Positions 11,401 through 22,356 of a stretch of 64,000 nt of DNA are shown piece by piece. Source of the DNA: Phragmites australis (lineage: Eukaryota; Streptophyta; Magnoliopsida; Poales; Poaceae); assembly GCF_958298935.1 (NCBI RefSeq), contig NC_084944.1:20305679-20369678 (forward strand), read 5' to 3'. The notes under the pieces were generated by a model that was not told where the DNA came from, did no database searches, and worked only from the letters and a program-made list of their open reading frames with translations. The position numbers and the translations under genes are program-made. Position 1 is the stretch's first letter. Each line of letters starts with the position of its first letter.

Positions 11401-11701
11401 TAAAAAAATGAATGAGAAATATAGAGCTTATGGTAGCCAGAGTAGAAAACATTTAACTTTTGAACCTGGTGATCTTGTTTGGTTACACTTGCATAAAGAT
11501 TGATTTCCTGAGTTGAGAAAATATAAATTGATGCCTCGAGCTAATGGTCCTTTTAAAGTTCTTGAGAAGATTAATGATAATGCATATAAGCTTGAGTTGC
11601 CTGCAGATTTTGGGGTTAGTCCCACATTTAACATTTCAGATTTAAAACCATATGTTGGAGAGGAAGATGAGGTTGCATCGAGGACGATTCCAATTCAATA
11701 G
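8408..11701 (+). pseudogene. Pol (protease, RT, RNase H, integrase) of the CRM-like element
   Basis: Domains follow gypsy order. The protease has I-I-D-G-G-S (Asp codon 8473-8475). The RT spans about 9130-9900; RNase H has L-E-C-D-A-S near 10083. Integrase has a zinc-binding H..H..C-T-T-C region near 10640-10765, then M-D-F, S-D-H-D and Q-T-E catalytic blocks (about 10840-11140). The RT active site reads Y-F-D-N at 9642-9653 instead of Y-F-D-D, a single G to A type change that should abolish activity. Frameshifts lie near 8755, 9320, 10285 and 11255. A TGA at 11501-11503 (from CGA) and a TAG at 11699-11701 interrupt the integrase tail. No chromodomain was recognised. Confidence 0.9.
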
Positions 11702-11709
11702 GGGGAGGA
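11700..11709 (+). other. polypurine tract of the CRM-like element
   Basis: AGGGGGAGGA lies immediately before the TGATGAG start of the 3' LTR, as expected for the plus-strand primer. Confidence 0.8.
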
Positions 11710-12515
11710 TGATGAGGACATCACTCATTTAGATACATGAGCTACAAGTGATCCTCCAGTGGTTGATCCATTACAAGGACCGATTACACGGGCTCGTGCA
11801 CGTCGTTTAACTCATGAGGTGAATTTGTTAATCGTTATCCATACTACTAATTATATGGATGTGATGCTACTCAAATTTTATGAATTTTTTATGCTTAGGA
11901 ATATGGGAGAAGCACCTATGGAACAGCCAAGTCGGATGGGGCTCAAGCCAACTTCAAGTCGGAGTCGGAACTCGGTTCAGATTCAGCAGACAGCGCCGCA
12001 CTAAAACGGCCATAACTTCTTCATATGGAGTCCAAATAAGGTGTTCTTTGATGCGTTGGAAGCTAACGATGATAGATTTGTTTTGGTACTGGTCCCAGCT
12101 CCAGATTCATGGTGGATTATTTTGTGTCATTAAAACAATGTGCTGTGTCACAATTTTGGGCTATATTGGGCCTTGTAAATGTGATAGACTTTTTGAGTTT
12201 TTCTTAGATTAATCTGTCATTGAACAGTTTCGCTGTCGTTAGGTTTGTGAAACCCCAACTCGTGTGCTTAATCATATTTGTAATTTCAGATTGTGTTCTT
12301 CCGTGTTCTTGCTTGTGTTTTTGATTCGCTTGCAGGAATTAGCCTTCTTGGCAAGGTCAATCGTGCCGTGTGCGGTTGATAACCAATGGAGTAGTGGTGT
12401 AGTGATTGCAAGGGTTGCGTTCTGTCCTAATCGGAAGCCTTGGATTGTCAACGTCGAGTCTCCACCAATCGACTTACCATTACCTAACGGAAGATCGGGC
12501 TTAATCTTCTCATCA
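11710..12515 (+). mobile_element. CRM-like 3' LTR (806 bp)
   Basis: Aligns with 4908-5799 but lacks about 86 bp corresponding to the region around 5375-5460. The pol reading frame continues into it. The 5' LTR has an Arg codon CGC at the place where this copy has a TGA near 11738. The stretch encoding G-P-I-T-R-A-R-A starts near 11778. Confidence 0.92.
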
Positions 12516-12542
12516 TCTATCACGGAACAATCAAGATGCGAG
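12516..12542 (+). pseudogene. transposase exon 2, right part
   Basis: The first five bases (tctat) are the retrotransposon target duplication. 12521-12542 completes exon 2 and is followed by a splice donor GTAATT at 12543. A short intron (12543-12644, ending TTTGCAG) leads to the main exon in the same phase. Confidence 0.65.
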
Positions 12543-12644
12543 GTAATTCAATAAATTAGATGCGCATTTTGAAATATTGCATGGTTATCATTTCATTGGA
12601 TTTTTATTGATTGCTAAAACGTAATGATAATCATAAATTTGCAG

Positions 12645-15600
12645 ATGGACCGGACATGGATGTACAAGTCTGATTGTCGCGACCAAGAGTTCTTTCACGG
12701 CGTGGATGCTTTTTTAAGGGCTACCGCGGTATACAGAAAGCCAAAAAACAGGAGTGATGATCACTATATATGTTGTCTGTGCGTTGATTGCAAGAATGAG
12801 AAACAGTTCTCAGGCTAGAGCAGATCCGTGCACACCCTCTTCATAGGGGTTTCAAGCCAAGCTATATCTGTTAGACCATGCACGGTGAACATGAGAAGGT
12901 TGTGCATGAAGAGCAGCCCACAGTCGAGGAAGACAGAGGCAACAATATGACGGCTGACGAAGACATCGATATGTCGACGTTCGAAGATACTTTTGTCAGC
13001 AACAATGATGACGACCGACACAAAATGTTGCACAATGCGGAGGGAGACTTCACCAGTGATAGGCAACATGAAAAGTTCCAGCGCATGATGGAGGACATTA
13101 AAACACCGGTGTTCCCGGGCTGTAAGGAAGAGCACAACAAGTTGCATGTTGTGCTTACATTGCTGCAAATGAAGTCTAGCAATGGTTGGTCTGATAAGGG
13201 CTTCAATGAGTTGTTACAATTCATGAGGGACTTGCTTCAAGAGGGCAAAGAGTTGCCTAAAAACACGGACCACGCCAAGCAGATTATCTGTCTGTTGGGG
13301 TTGGAAGTAGAGAAAATACATGCATGTCGAAATGACTGCATGTTGTTTCGCAACGAGGATACAGACTTGGAAGTGTGTTGTGTTTACGGTGCATCACGGT
13401 ACAAGCGCAACGTTGACAATATCGATAGCGATGACATAGGGGAGAAGAGTAAGGATAAAAGACCCCCCGCTAAGATGGTTTGGTATTTCCCTATAATCTC
13501 CCATATGAAGCGATTATTTGCCAACAAAATGAATGCCGAGTTGATGCGATGGCACACCGAAGGGCACAAGAAAGACAGAATGCTTAGACACCCTGCTGAT
13601 GGAATGCAATGGAGGAACTTCGACACAAAATACAAGGAATTCAAAGCTGAAGTAAGGAATATAAGGTTCAGGTTGAGTACGAATGGGATGAATCCTTACG
13701 GCAACATGAGCAATAGTGATAGCACTTGGCCCGTGACTCACTGTATCTTCAACCTTCCATCTTGGCTGTGTATGAAGTGGACATTCCTTATGATGCCTTT
13801 GATGATCAGTGGTCCGAATCAGCCTGGCAACAATATCGATGTGTATCTCCAACCATTGCTTGATGATCTCCTTGTACTATGGACAAATGGCATACGGGTT
13901 TGGGATGAATACAAACGCGAGCATTTCAACCTATGCGCAATGTTGTTTGTAACGATTTAGGATTGACCTGCTCTTGCTAACCTATCGGGAAAGACTTTAA
14001 AAGGCTACAATGGATGTGTTTGGTGCTTGGATGAAACAGAGGGGCTATGGCTGAAGAATTGTAAGAAAATGGTCTAACATGAATCACCATAGGTTTCTGC
14101 ACTTGGATCACCCGTACCGTAGGAATAAAAGAGCTTTTGACGAGACAATGGAAACTTGTCGCGCTCCGAAGCTTCACACTGGGGAGCATGTATATAAGAT
14201 GGTAAAGAATCTTAGAGTTGTCCTTGGAAAGGGGAAAGGCAGTAAAAAATTCCTAGCTGGAAAACTCACTCCTATGTTTAAGAAGAGATCAATTTTTTAG
14301 AACCTACCTTATTGAAAGCACTTGATGGTCTGACACACGATCGATGTCATGCATGTGAAGAAGAATGTGTTTGACAGCTTGATTGGTACCTTATTGGACA
14401 TACCTGGTAAAACAAAAGATACACTCAATGCATGGTTGGACCTAGAAGATATGAAGCTAAGGAAAATTCTGCATCCTAAAATCCTAGGCAACGGGGCAAC
14501 CGAACTTCCCACGGCTTGCAACACCCTAAGCAAGGAAGAGAAGATGAGCCTGTGCAGTTGCTTGCATGGAATCAAAGTTCCAACTGGTTACTCCTCAAAC
14601 GTAAAGAGATTGGTGAACATGAAAACTTTGAAGTTAGTTGGCATGAAGTCCCATGATTGTCACATGATGATGATACATTTTCTTGCTATTGCAATTAGAG
14701 GTATTCTGTCGGATAAGGTCCGAGACCCAATTATAAAGTTGTGTTCATTTTTCAACGCAATTTCAAAGAAGGTCATCAATCCGAGCAAACTAACAAAGCT
14801 GTAGGAAGATGTGGTCCATACTATATGCTAGCTTGAGAGTATTTTCCCTCCATGGTTCTTTGACATAATGCCCCATCTCATTGTTCACATAGTGCATGAG
14901 ATAAAGTACCTTGACCCCGTATTTATGCATCAGATGTATCCTTTCGAAAGGTTCATGTCAGGTCTGAAGAAATATGTTTGTAACCGAGGTCGGCCGGAAG
15001 GTTGCATGGCCCAAGGCTGGGGAACGGAGGAGGTCATTGAATTTGCCGTCAACTACATGGACCTGAAAGCAATTGGTAAGCCTGTATCTCGCCATGTGGG
15101 AAGGCTTAAGGGGAAAGGGACGCTAGGTCAAAATTCAGTCCATTCCGATGATTATGTTTCATTCACCCAAGCATATTTCTCAGTTTTGCAACAAGCAACT
15201 GTAGTGGACCCGTATGTCAATCCGCACGTGCAAATGCTACAGTCCACAAATCCAACAAGGTCAGACGATTGGATTGCAAGAGCGCACAGAGATAATTTTG
15301 GCAGTTGGTTACGTATACACATGACGGATAAAGATACAGATGATGCACTGTTGAAAATGCTGGCTAATGGGCCGTCAACTACGATTCATACATACAAAGC
15401 ATACGACATTAACGGCTATACTTTTTATATGAGAGCACAAGACAACAAGAACATTAACCAAAATAGCGGTGTCTGTATTGATACGTACAACCGCGATGGC
15501 AATAGGGAGACCTACTATGGATTCATAGTGGAGATTTGGGAGCTTCAATATGGAGAAAAATTGAAAGTCCCCCTGTTCTGGTGCCAATGGGTCAGTCTCC

Positions 15601-15918
15601 CAGGTGGAGTGAATACCGACAAGTATGGTATGACTCAAACTCGTCGGATACAAGGCACAACCATTTGTGCTTGCCAAAGATGTTACTCAAGTCCTCTATG
15701 TAAAGGACACGGACCCAATTAACAAGAAGGAACGTCATGTGGTTCTACAAGGAAAAAGAAAGATTGTCGGTGTTGAGGATGTCATCGACGAGGAAGACTA
15801 CAATCAATTCGACGACATGCCTCTTTTCGAAGAGAATGTCGACCTGCCTCTCATTGATGACACTGAGGAACCTACATACATACGCCGCAATCATAACGAA
15901 GCTATAATCGTTAAATGA
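12645..15918 (+). pseudogene. TNP2-like CACTA transposase
   Basis: This is the En/Spm-type transposase that cuts and rejoins the element's ends. The N-terminal transposase-associated domain (M-D-R-T-W-M-Y; C-V-D-C-K-N) is at about 12645-12880. The Tnp2 catalytic region follows, with W-Y-F-P-I-I (13480), L-R-H-P-A-D-G-M-Q-W (about 13586), D-G-M-N-P-Y-G-N and P-G-N-N-I-D-V-Y-L (to 13870), and G-Y-N-G-C-V-W-C-L-D (about 14010). The C-terminal DUF4218-like region (P-F-E-R-F-M, 14940) and DUF4216-like region (15410-15720) close it. It is broken by a 1-base frameshift near 12815, TAG at 12872-12874 (from Trp TGG), TAG and TGA at 13958-13966, a frameshift near 14075, two TAGs at 14802-14857 and a frameshift near 15665. 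It ends at 15918. Confidence 0.93.
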
Positions 15919-16274
15919 AAGTTGCTTTGATGTAATAATTAATTCAGGATTTACTGTAATTTGTATCAGGAACATGTAAAAAGTGTGACCGATATTGGGG
16001 CTATTGTATAATTTATGATAGTTATAGATATATTTCGTATTTACTAAGAATATACCTTAATTTCTATTAAGTGTAAAGCTTGAATTTTTTATAAACAAAT
16101 ACATTTCCTTAAGTAACGAAGATGTAGTACACAAATTATAAACCTAATATAAAATAAATTACCTAGTATACAATAAATTAAAACCTAAATATACAATAAA
16201 TAAGTTCCTTTAAAAAATTATAGCTTAAGGCCTAGATATACAACAAAATGTTCTGACAAAAAAAAAGTAAAAAC
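15919..16274 (+). other. 3' region of the transposase gene
   Basis: AT-rich with no open frame. It fits a 3' untranslated and spacer segment between the two CACTA genes. No clear terminator or poly(A) signal was singled out. Confidence 0.5.
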
Positions 16275-16443
16275 AATATCAGTGCTGGTTATAGGGAAAA
16301 ATCGGCACTGATAGACTAAATATCAGTGCTGGCTTAATTTTAAAACTGGCACAAATACTCCAAGTATCAGCGCCAGTTGGGTTATACAACCGGCAATGAT
16401 TCTAGTATCAGTGCCGGTTGTAGACCACAACCGGCACTGATAC
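16275..16443. repeat. internal copy of the CACTA subterminal repeat block
   Basis: About eight TATCAGTGC(C/T)GGTT / CCGGCACTGATA motifs in both orientations, of the same type as those at 3547-3741 and 22742-22990. They lie in the middle of the element, just upstream of a TATA box and the second gene. In known CACTA elements these repeats are confined to the ends, where they bind the regulatory transposon protein. Here they sit as a promoter module. No CACTA terminus adjoins them, so they are not the end of a separate nested element. Confidence 0.85.
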
Positions 16444-16451
16444 TCTATCCC

Positions 16452-16459
16452 TATATAAG
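16452..16459 (+). promoter_or_regulatory. TATA box of the second CACTA gene
   Basis: TATATAAG lies right after the internal repeat block, in the same relative place and context (CTATATAAG) as at 3752-3760. Confidence 0.6.
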
Positions 16460-16769
16460 CAGGACTTAGCTATAGCCTCTCCATTCCTCCCTTATGCGCC
16501 CTAGATTCCTGCTATCTCAAAACGCCACCTCCCCGTCGCTGTCCTTGTGCTCGTCGCCGTCCTCGAAGCCCGCACGCCGTCCCCGGAGCTGCCCATAGAG
16601 CCAACGCTGTCCCCAGAGCTGCCCACAGAGCCAACGCCGTCCCTGGAGCTGACGCCGCTCACGGAGCCGATGCCATTCGCCGTTGCATCTTCCCTGTGCA
16701 CCCTTGCCGCCTCCCTATGCTCCTTGGTGTCCTCACTGTTAAGTACGGCCACCGCTCATTCTCACTAGC
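16460..16769 (+). other. leader exon of the second gene, with a triplicated 30-bp unit
   Basis: GC-rich sequence after the TATA box. A frame from 16547 to 16768 contains three imperfect copies of a unit (near 16576, 16606 and 16636) that would encode P-S-P-E-L-P-I-E-P-T. Whether it is translated is unclear; by analogy with 3761-4134 it may be an untranslated leader. Confidence 0.4.
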
Positions 16770-18856
16770 TGTATCATGTAGAATGGTGATAATAGAGGAG
16801 AAAGGGGAAGAATAGATGATGTTTTCGTTTCTTGATAGTTTGGAGATGATGTCCTTTTTAGAATATGTTAATGGAACGAGCTCAATTGTTGACATGTGTT
16901 GCAATTGATCGGCTAGCTCTTTGGGCATTTTGCACTGCTTGATGCTTGTGGGTTGTACTAGTGGGTTCAACTAGCTCAATTGTTGACACGTTGCATTACA
17001 ATGATTGTTTTTGTTGCATTGTTCAACTTGATAGACCATGTAATAGGCAGGTTCGGTGACTAGGCATTGATCAACTTGTTCAACTTGATATTTTCGTTGC
17101 CTTGCATGGTTTGTATGCCGAGATGATAAGTTTATAAATTAGTTACTTAAGCCGATTGGTATATTAATCAAACAAAGAGAGAAGAGAGTTAATATGGCTG
17201 GTCAATTAAGATCAGGAATGTTAATTAGTTTGGTTGTTTGGTTGGTTCAATTCTTGGTTAAATTGAATTGGCCGTGATTAGTGAGTTAATGAGCACTGAA
17301 CTGGGTTTTGTGTATGTCCTTTGAGTAGTTCTTGTCTATTTCGTTTTATATTTCATTCTATTGATGATATCCTTGTTTCGCACTTATGCTATTGTTGTGC
17401 TTCTGTTGCTGATTTGTTGTTGAACCATTCGTACCGGAGGTAGTGGGAATGGTAGGCCGGATTGGTAGAGTAATAGATAGGCTTGTTACTCAATTAGAGT
17501 GTACTGAGGAGCTTATATGTTTAAATTCTTTACTTCTGCCATGTTAGAGATCCAATCTGTTTAAATTTTGGAACCTCCTCAGCTTTGCATGACACATAAG
17601 TTGGATAAGAGATGCAAAACTGCATGATATATATTTTCCTTCAAGTATCTGTTTCTCAGTTTGAGTATTCTGTTCTTAATTCTGTCCTAGTGAGCATTCT
17701 GTTCTTAATTTTGTCATAGCTGCAAGAAGAATCCTGCATTGTTCAAGGCATTTGTACCTTCTCATTTGTAATGCATTGCTACTTTTCCCTGTGAAGGCAA
17801 CCTCGAACTTTAATTAGCTATACCATGGAGATCTAAATCTTTGCATCAGAATCTGCTGAGACCACCTCAAGGGAAGCATATCAAAAGAGGAGCTCACTAG
17901 GACAATCATTGCTTGCAACATCCTTCAGTCATTTGGCTGATTCCCGGCATATGCACTTCCCTACAGGCTTCCTTTTTAGCATGCCATATAGACAGTCCAT
18001 GTTATATGTTGGCTTGTGTGTTGCGAAACGATATTGCGCAAATATGTTTTCATTTGTGTTTTCTATATGAACTGAGTTTTGTTGGGCAGAGGGGCAGAGG
18101 AAAGAGACTGTATACCCTTTTGTGTGCAGATCATGTACCTATTTGAATTGTGTTCTTTTCATTTTGTGTATACATGTCAAATTTGAACTTAAAACTCTTC
18201 GCCCATGCCGTACATGGGCTGAATTCTAAGAGCTCACCAGTTAATTAGTTACTGCCATTGCTTCATCCCTTGTCTGTTTTATGTTTTGGATCAGTTACGA
18301 CACTGAAAGAAGAAAGGTACACAAAGATGCCCAACAAAACTCCAAAAATATTTCTTTGGATGGCCCGTGTGTCCGCAACAAACTACACATGAAAATAAAT
18401 GCTTGCTACTAACTTTGTCATGTCCTAGCTGACTACTTCCTATTATCATCCCATCCCCATAATACTTTTTTAATTGCTCAATTGAACCTTAAACTCGTGG
18501 GCCGTTGAGTTCAACAATTGCAAATGATTAAGCATGTGAGTTGCATCCACTTTGACTAACATGTACATGATCAATTCTCAAATGTGTCCGAAAGAAAAAC
18601 CTTTACAATTGTTTAATCCTTCACTTCCTCGATCTCACCTTGTTTTTCTACGATATTTTGACTGGTCAGATAGGGTTCTATGTCGTGTTATTGTGCACTG
18701 ATTCAACTCAAAAAAAATTTGAAATTGGAAATTGAGATTTAAGGATGCTTTATGTGTTAAAATATTTGTCTTTGTATGTCATTTAACTTTGTTCTGTTAG
18801 TACTTGTACTTATATCGACGTTGCAAGAAATCTGAATAGATCAAATTTTTATGTAG
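16770..18856 (+). other. long intron of the second CACTA gene, inferred
   Basis: About 2.1 kb, AT-rich, with no supported gene. It ends with ATGTAG at 18856, two bases before the ATG. The transposase exon begins the same way (TTGTAG, two bases, ATG). The donor site is not certain. Confidence 0.4.
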
Positions 18857-18858
18857 GA

Positions 18859-20850
18859 ATGGCTCGTGCAAAATCAAGTCGTCGCCCATGGACGTGCCCC
18901 CCGATACAAGGCCCCTCCTCTGACGAGGAGCAAGTCGCGGCTGATGCTCAGGAGGGAAGCCCAAGTGTATACCTCAACCTGAATCAACCTAACAATGATG
19001 CTTCGGAGGTTCGGATCACTGATGCTGCTCAAGATGGTTTGACCACTGATGCTCCAGAGGGTCCGACCACTGAGTCTGCGCCGAATGGTCAGTCGTCCGA
19101 AGGAGTGAGGCATGGCTGAGGTCCTAGCAAGATGCCTGAAGGCCAGTTTGTCATCACAGTGGTCAATTCAGCCGGGGAGCCCATAAAACCTTTACATGTA
19201 CTCAGGCCATTCAAGATAACATGCGGGTGTCTCGTAAGGGACCACGTCGCAATCACTTACAGAACTTGGAGAGGCAAACGAGGTGACAAGTGGGCGGTTC
19301 CCGATACCATCAAGGATTTCATGTGGGGCAAGTTGTCGCAAAAGTTTGAGTACCCTGAAGGATGCAACATGGCCATAGCGAAGCATTAGGCCCTAGTCAT
19401 AATGGGCAGAATTTTAAGGGTAAATTCTACATAGATTATCACTTGAAGGGTTGAATGCCAAACTCGGATGATTATCAGACACTGAAAGATTTTTGAATGA
19501 TTTTGTGGAGTACAGGGATTCGGAGGAAGCAAAAAAGATAAGTGAATCAAACAAGACTAACTCCCAGAAGAATATATACCCCCACAGAACCGGCTCACGC
19601 GGGTATGTTAGGAAACTTGACCAGTGGGAGAGGATGGAAGAAGACGTAACTAAAAGCGGTGTCACGCCTGTGATGGCTGAGTTGATTCCACAAGCGAAGA
19701 ACTACCTGTATGGGAGAGGGGTGACTCTTGCGCCTGATGGAACCTTATGCTTCAAAAGCGAACGAGAACTGGAAGTCACACAGAAGAATAGAGATGCCCA
19801 TGCCCAATGTTCCCAGGGCTCCTTCCAGGCAGACAAGGAGAACGATGAGCTAACACTAGCACTGGGAAACAAGGAGCACACCAGTCGTACACGCGGCAAG
19901 GGTTTGAGGCCTTGGAAGGTCGGATTCGAACAAAACGCCAACACTTACAAGAAACAAAGAAAAAAAATATTTTAGAAATGATGGCCATACTAAAAGAAGA
20001 ACTTGCAGAGGAGAGACGGATGACAAACACGAAAATAGAAGTAGCTATGCAGCAAGCCAAGCAGGAAGCAAGGCAGGAGCTGTTAGCCGTCATAGAGAAT
20101 GCTTTGGTGTCGAGCTGTGGTGGTCCCTAGAGCAGCTGCACATCCACGGGGCTTCCAGGAGAAGCCTTAATCCGTCACCCCATGGAAGACATCATAGAAA
20201 GCACACCATACAAGCTTGTCGTGCCAGTCTTGTGTTTTCCCACTACGGTGGCTAGGGGTCTGGCTGAGCAATGGGTGGAAGGGACCCTCTTCAACAGTAG
20301 TCCGATACCACAAGTATACGCCGGGGTACATGTGGACACTGTAATACATAAGTACCATAAAAGCAAGTTGTATTACCCTGGAGAGGTGGGGGAAACGAGG
20401 CTCTAAAAAAACATAGGCCATTATGTCTTGTGGCACAAGCGCGACATATTATTTGGCGAAGACACAAACGAGTCTGGGTCTAGTTTGGAGTCATCGAACG
20501 CACTTAGAGGATCTTCGCCCCCTCCGTCGTCACCTCCACAGCCACATAAAAGCTCTCCACCTCCTCCGCCGCCTCCTCCACAGCCACCCAGAAGATCTCC
20601 ACCTCTGTCGCCACCTCCACAGGCACCAAGAAAATCTCGACCTCAGTCTGCTCTGCTGCCACCTCCACAGGCACTCACAAGACCTTCGCTTCTCCGCCGC
20701 CACCTCCACAGCCACCAAGAAGATCACCAACCCCTTCGCCGCCACCACCTTTCCCGCTGCAGAAGCCGGTAGCACCTGCACAAGCTCGGAAGTCGATGTC
20801 ATCTCAGAAATTGACTTTGTCATAGCAGCGAGTAGCATCTAAGAAGCGGC
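18859..20850 (+). pseudogene. second CACTA protein, N-terminal and proline-rich part
   Basis: The ATG at 18859 opens a frame beginning M-A-R-A-K-S-S-R-R-P-W. It is followed by a basic domain with Y-R-T-W-R-G-K-R-G-D-K-W (about 19255) and a helical, charged region to 20110, resembling the plant-transposon (Transposase_24-type) region of CACTA second proteins. A segment with Y-V-L-W-H-K-R-D-I (near 20430) leads into a long proline-rich linker (20515-20760; runs of Pro with S, Q and R). Such proteins bind the subterminal repeats and assist transposition. Breaks: TGA at 19117-19119 (CGA origin), TAG at 19387-19389 (TGG origin), further stops and shifts near 19430-19500, 19975, 20128 and 20404. 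Confidence 0.75.
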
Positions 20851-22356
20851 AGTCAGCATCTAAGAAGCCGGCATCTCCTCTGCTTTATGATTTAACTGAG
20901 GAGGAAACCAAAAGAAAAGTGAGCGCCGATGTCACTGCACACTTCAAACGTACTGAGCCAGAGAAGATTCCTGTGGATCCAGCAGTGGTCGGCAAGTTTC
21001 TTAACTCTTTGATGAAAAGACTTGGGCCTCCACCACAAAAATCTAACTACACGCGCATCATGGGTAAAAGGCAGTTGAGGAAGATGTCGATCGATAAGGT
21101 AAAGAAACAAAGAGCGCTACAACAACAGGAACAATTAGAAAGAAACTTTCTATTGTCGTCTGGACTGACAAAAGAAGTGCTTTATGATGAGTCCAAGGTT
21201 GAAAAGTCAAAAATTGTATGGCATTTTAAGCTTGGCAAACCACTGGTTGAGTCCCTGTTGAAGCTAACAACCCAAATGCGGAGATTCCATGCCTGATACT
21301 TGGAACAGTCGAAGGCCTGTAGAGAAATGTTCGCATTCAAATACAAACATTGTGATTTCCTCCACGGGGACGGCGAAGTCTGGATTCATTTCGATGAAAT
21401 GTATCAACTGTACCACCAAGATGCCCTCGACGTTCAGCTCTTAAGTTTGTGGACTCTGTAAGTGTCTTACATGTACCATTCATAGTATATATTCTTGTGT
21501 CATTAAACTGAAAGTCTTAACTTCTTGTGTATGTAGAATGGAGATACATACATGCGGTCAAAAGGGAATCACTCATGTAGGATTCCTCAACCCAATGAAG
21601 ATAAACCAGACGATGGTCAAAACCAGACCACATGAAACCAAGGATTATGCACTTCAATTTATTCAAGCGTACCAATTAAAGCGATACATACTTCTACCTT
21701 ACAACTTTGGGTACGTGTTTTCCTCCATGTTTGTACTACTCTTTTTGAGCATCACGATGTTAGGACTTATGACTAATTATCTACGGTGACATATGTGCAG
21801 ATTTCACTGGCCCTCTTTGTCATCCAGACTGACTACAATTGTATCATTGTCCTCGACGGGAAAAGAAATCTAGTAGCCGAATACCAACCCATCATAGACT
21901 TGTTACAATGGTAAACTAATTATTTTATTAACACTTTAGTAAAATTCAAATTGATTGAATCTAAGTCTAGTTATGATCAATAATCACACTCGTACAGGGT
22001 GTACGTGCGCTACATCAAGAAGAAAGGACGTCACTTTCCGTTCTGGAAGGAATGGAGGATCGTAACAGACTTTCCTTGTAGGTTTCAGACCCAGAGTAAC
22101 AATTTATGTGGCTACTATGTATGTGAGTTCATGCATGGATAGACTGAAAGCAATTATAGTGACGTTCTCAAAGCTGAGGTTAGTAGTATAGATATTGATG
22201 TTTAATTTTCAGTTCTTACTAGTGTTCAAATAGATTGATTTCTTCAATTCTGGTAATTGCAAGACATCCAACTGGAGACAGGTATCCTCACGCCGCAAAC
22301 AATCAACGCAATTCAGGAACAACTCTGCTGGTTCATCAATGACTAAGTCATTCTAG
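20851..22356 (+). pseudogene. second CACTA protein, Ulp1-like (C48) cysteine protease domain
   Basis: A lysine-rich, coiled-coil-like stretch (20900-21295) precedes a domain with the order of a C48/SUMO-protease-like peptidase. The His is in F-H-W (CAC 21805-21807) and the Asp in V-L-D-G-K (GAC 21855-21857). A Gln lies in F-Q-T-Q near 22085, and the nucleophile Cys in N-L-C-G-Y-Y-V-C (TGT 22107-22109). At least two introns are suggested (about 21460-21538 and 21912-21998), plus one near 22178-22260. The last exon ends with a short W-F-I-N-D-stop-like tail near 22345. It has a frameshift right after the His and a TAG at 22140-22142, so it is dead here. Ulp1-like domains are known in some plant CACTA and MULE elements. 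Confidence 0.75.

Larger units (their letters stand above)
4908..12515 (+). mobile_element. CRM-like Ty3/gypsy retrotransposon, complete, 7.6 kb
   Basis: Two LTRs (4908-5799 and 11710-12515) begin TGATGAG and end CTCATCA, a perfect 7-bp inverted repeat. They are flanked by the 5-bp duplication tctat (4903-4907 and 12516-12520). A Met-type primer-binding site, gag, protease, RT, RNase H, integrase and a polypurine tract follow in gypsy order. The pol frame, including a G-P-I-T-R-A-R-A motif, runs into the 3' LTR. That feature and the TGATGA LTR start point to the CRM chromovirus clade, from memory. The coding region has several frameshifts and stops, so it is inactive. Confidence 0.93.

Noticed and set aside
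20530..20838. Minus-strand frame rich in Trp and Arg
   Set aside because: It is the mirror of the plus-strand proline-rich linker of the second CACTA gene.
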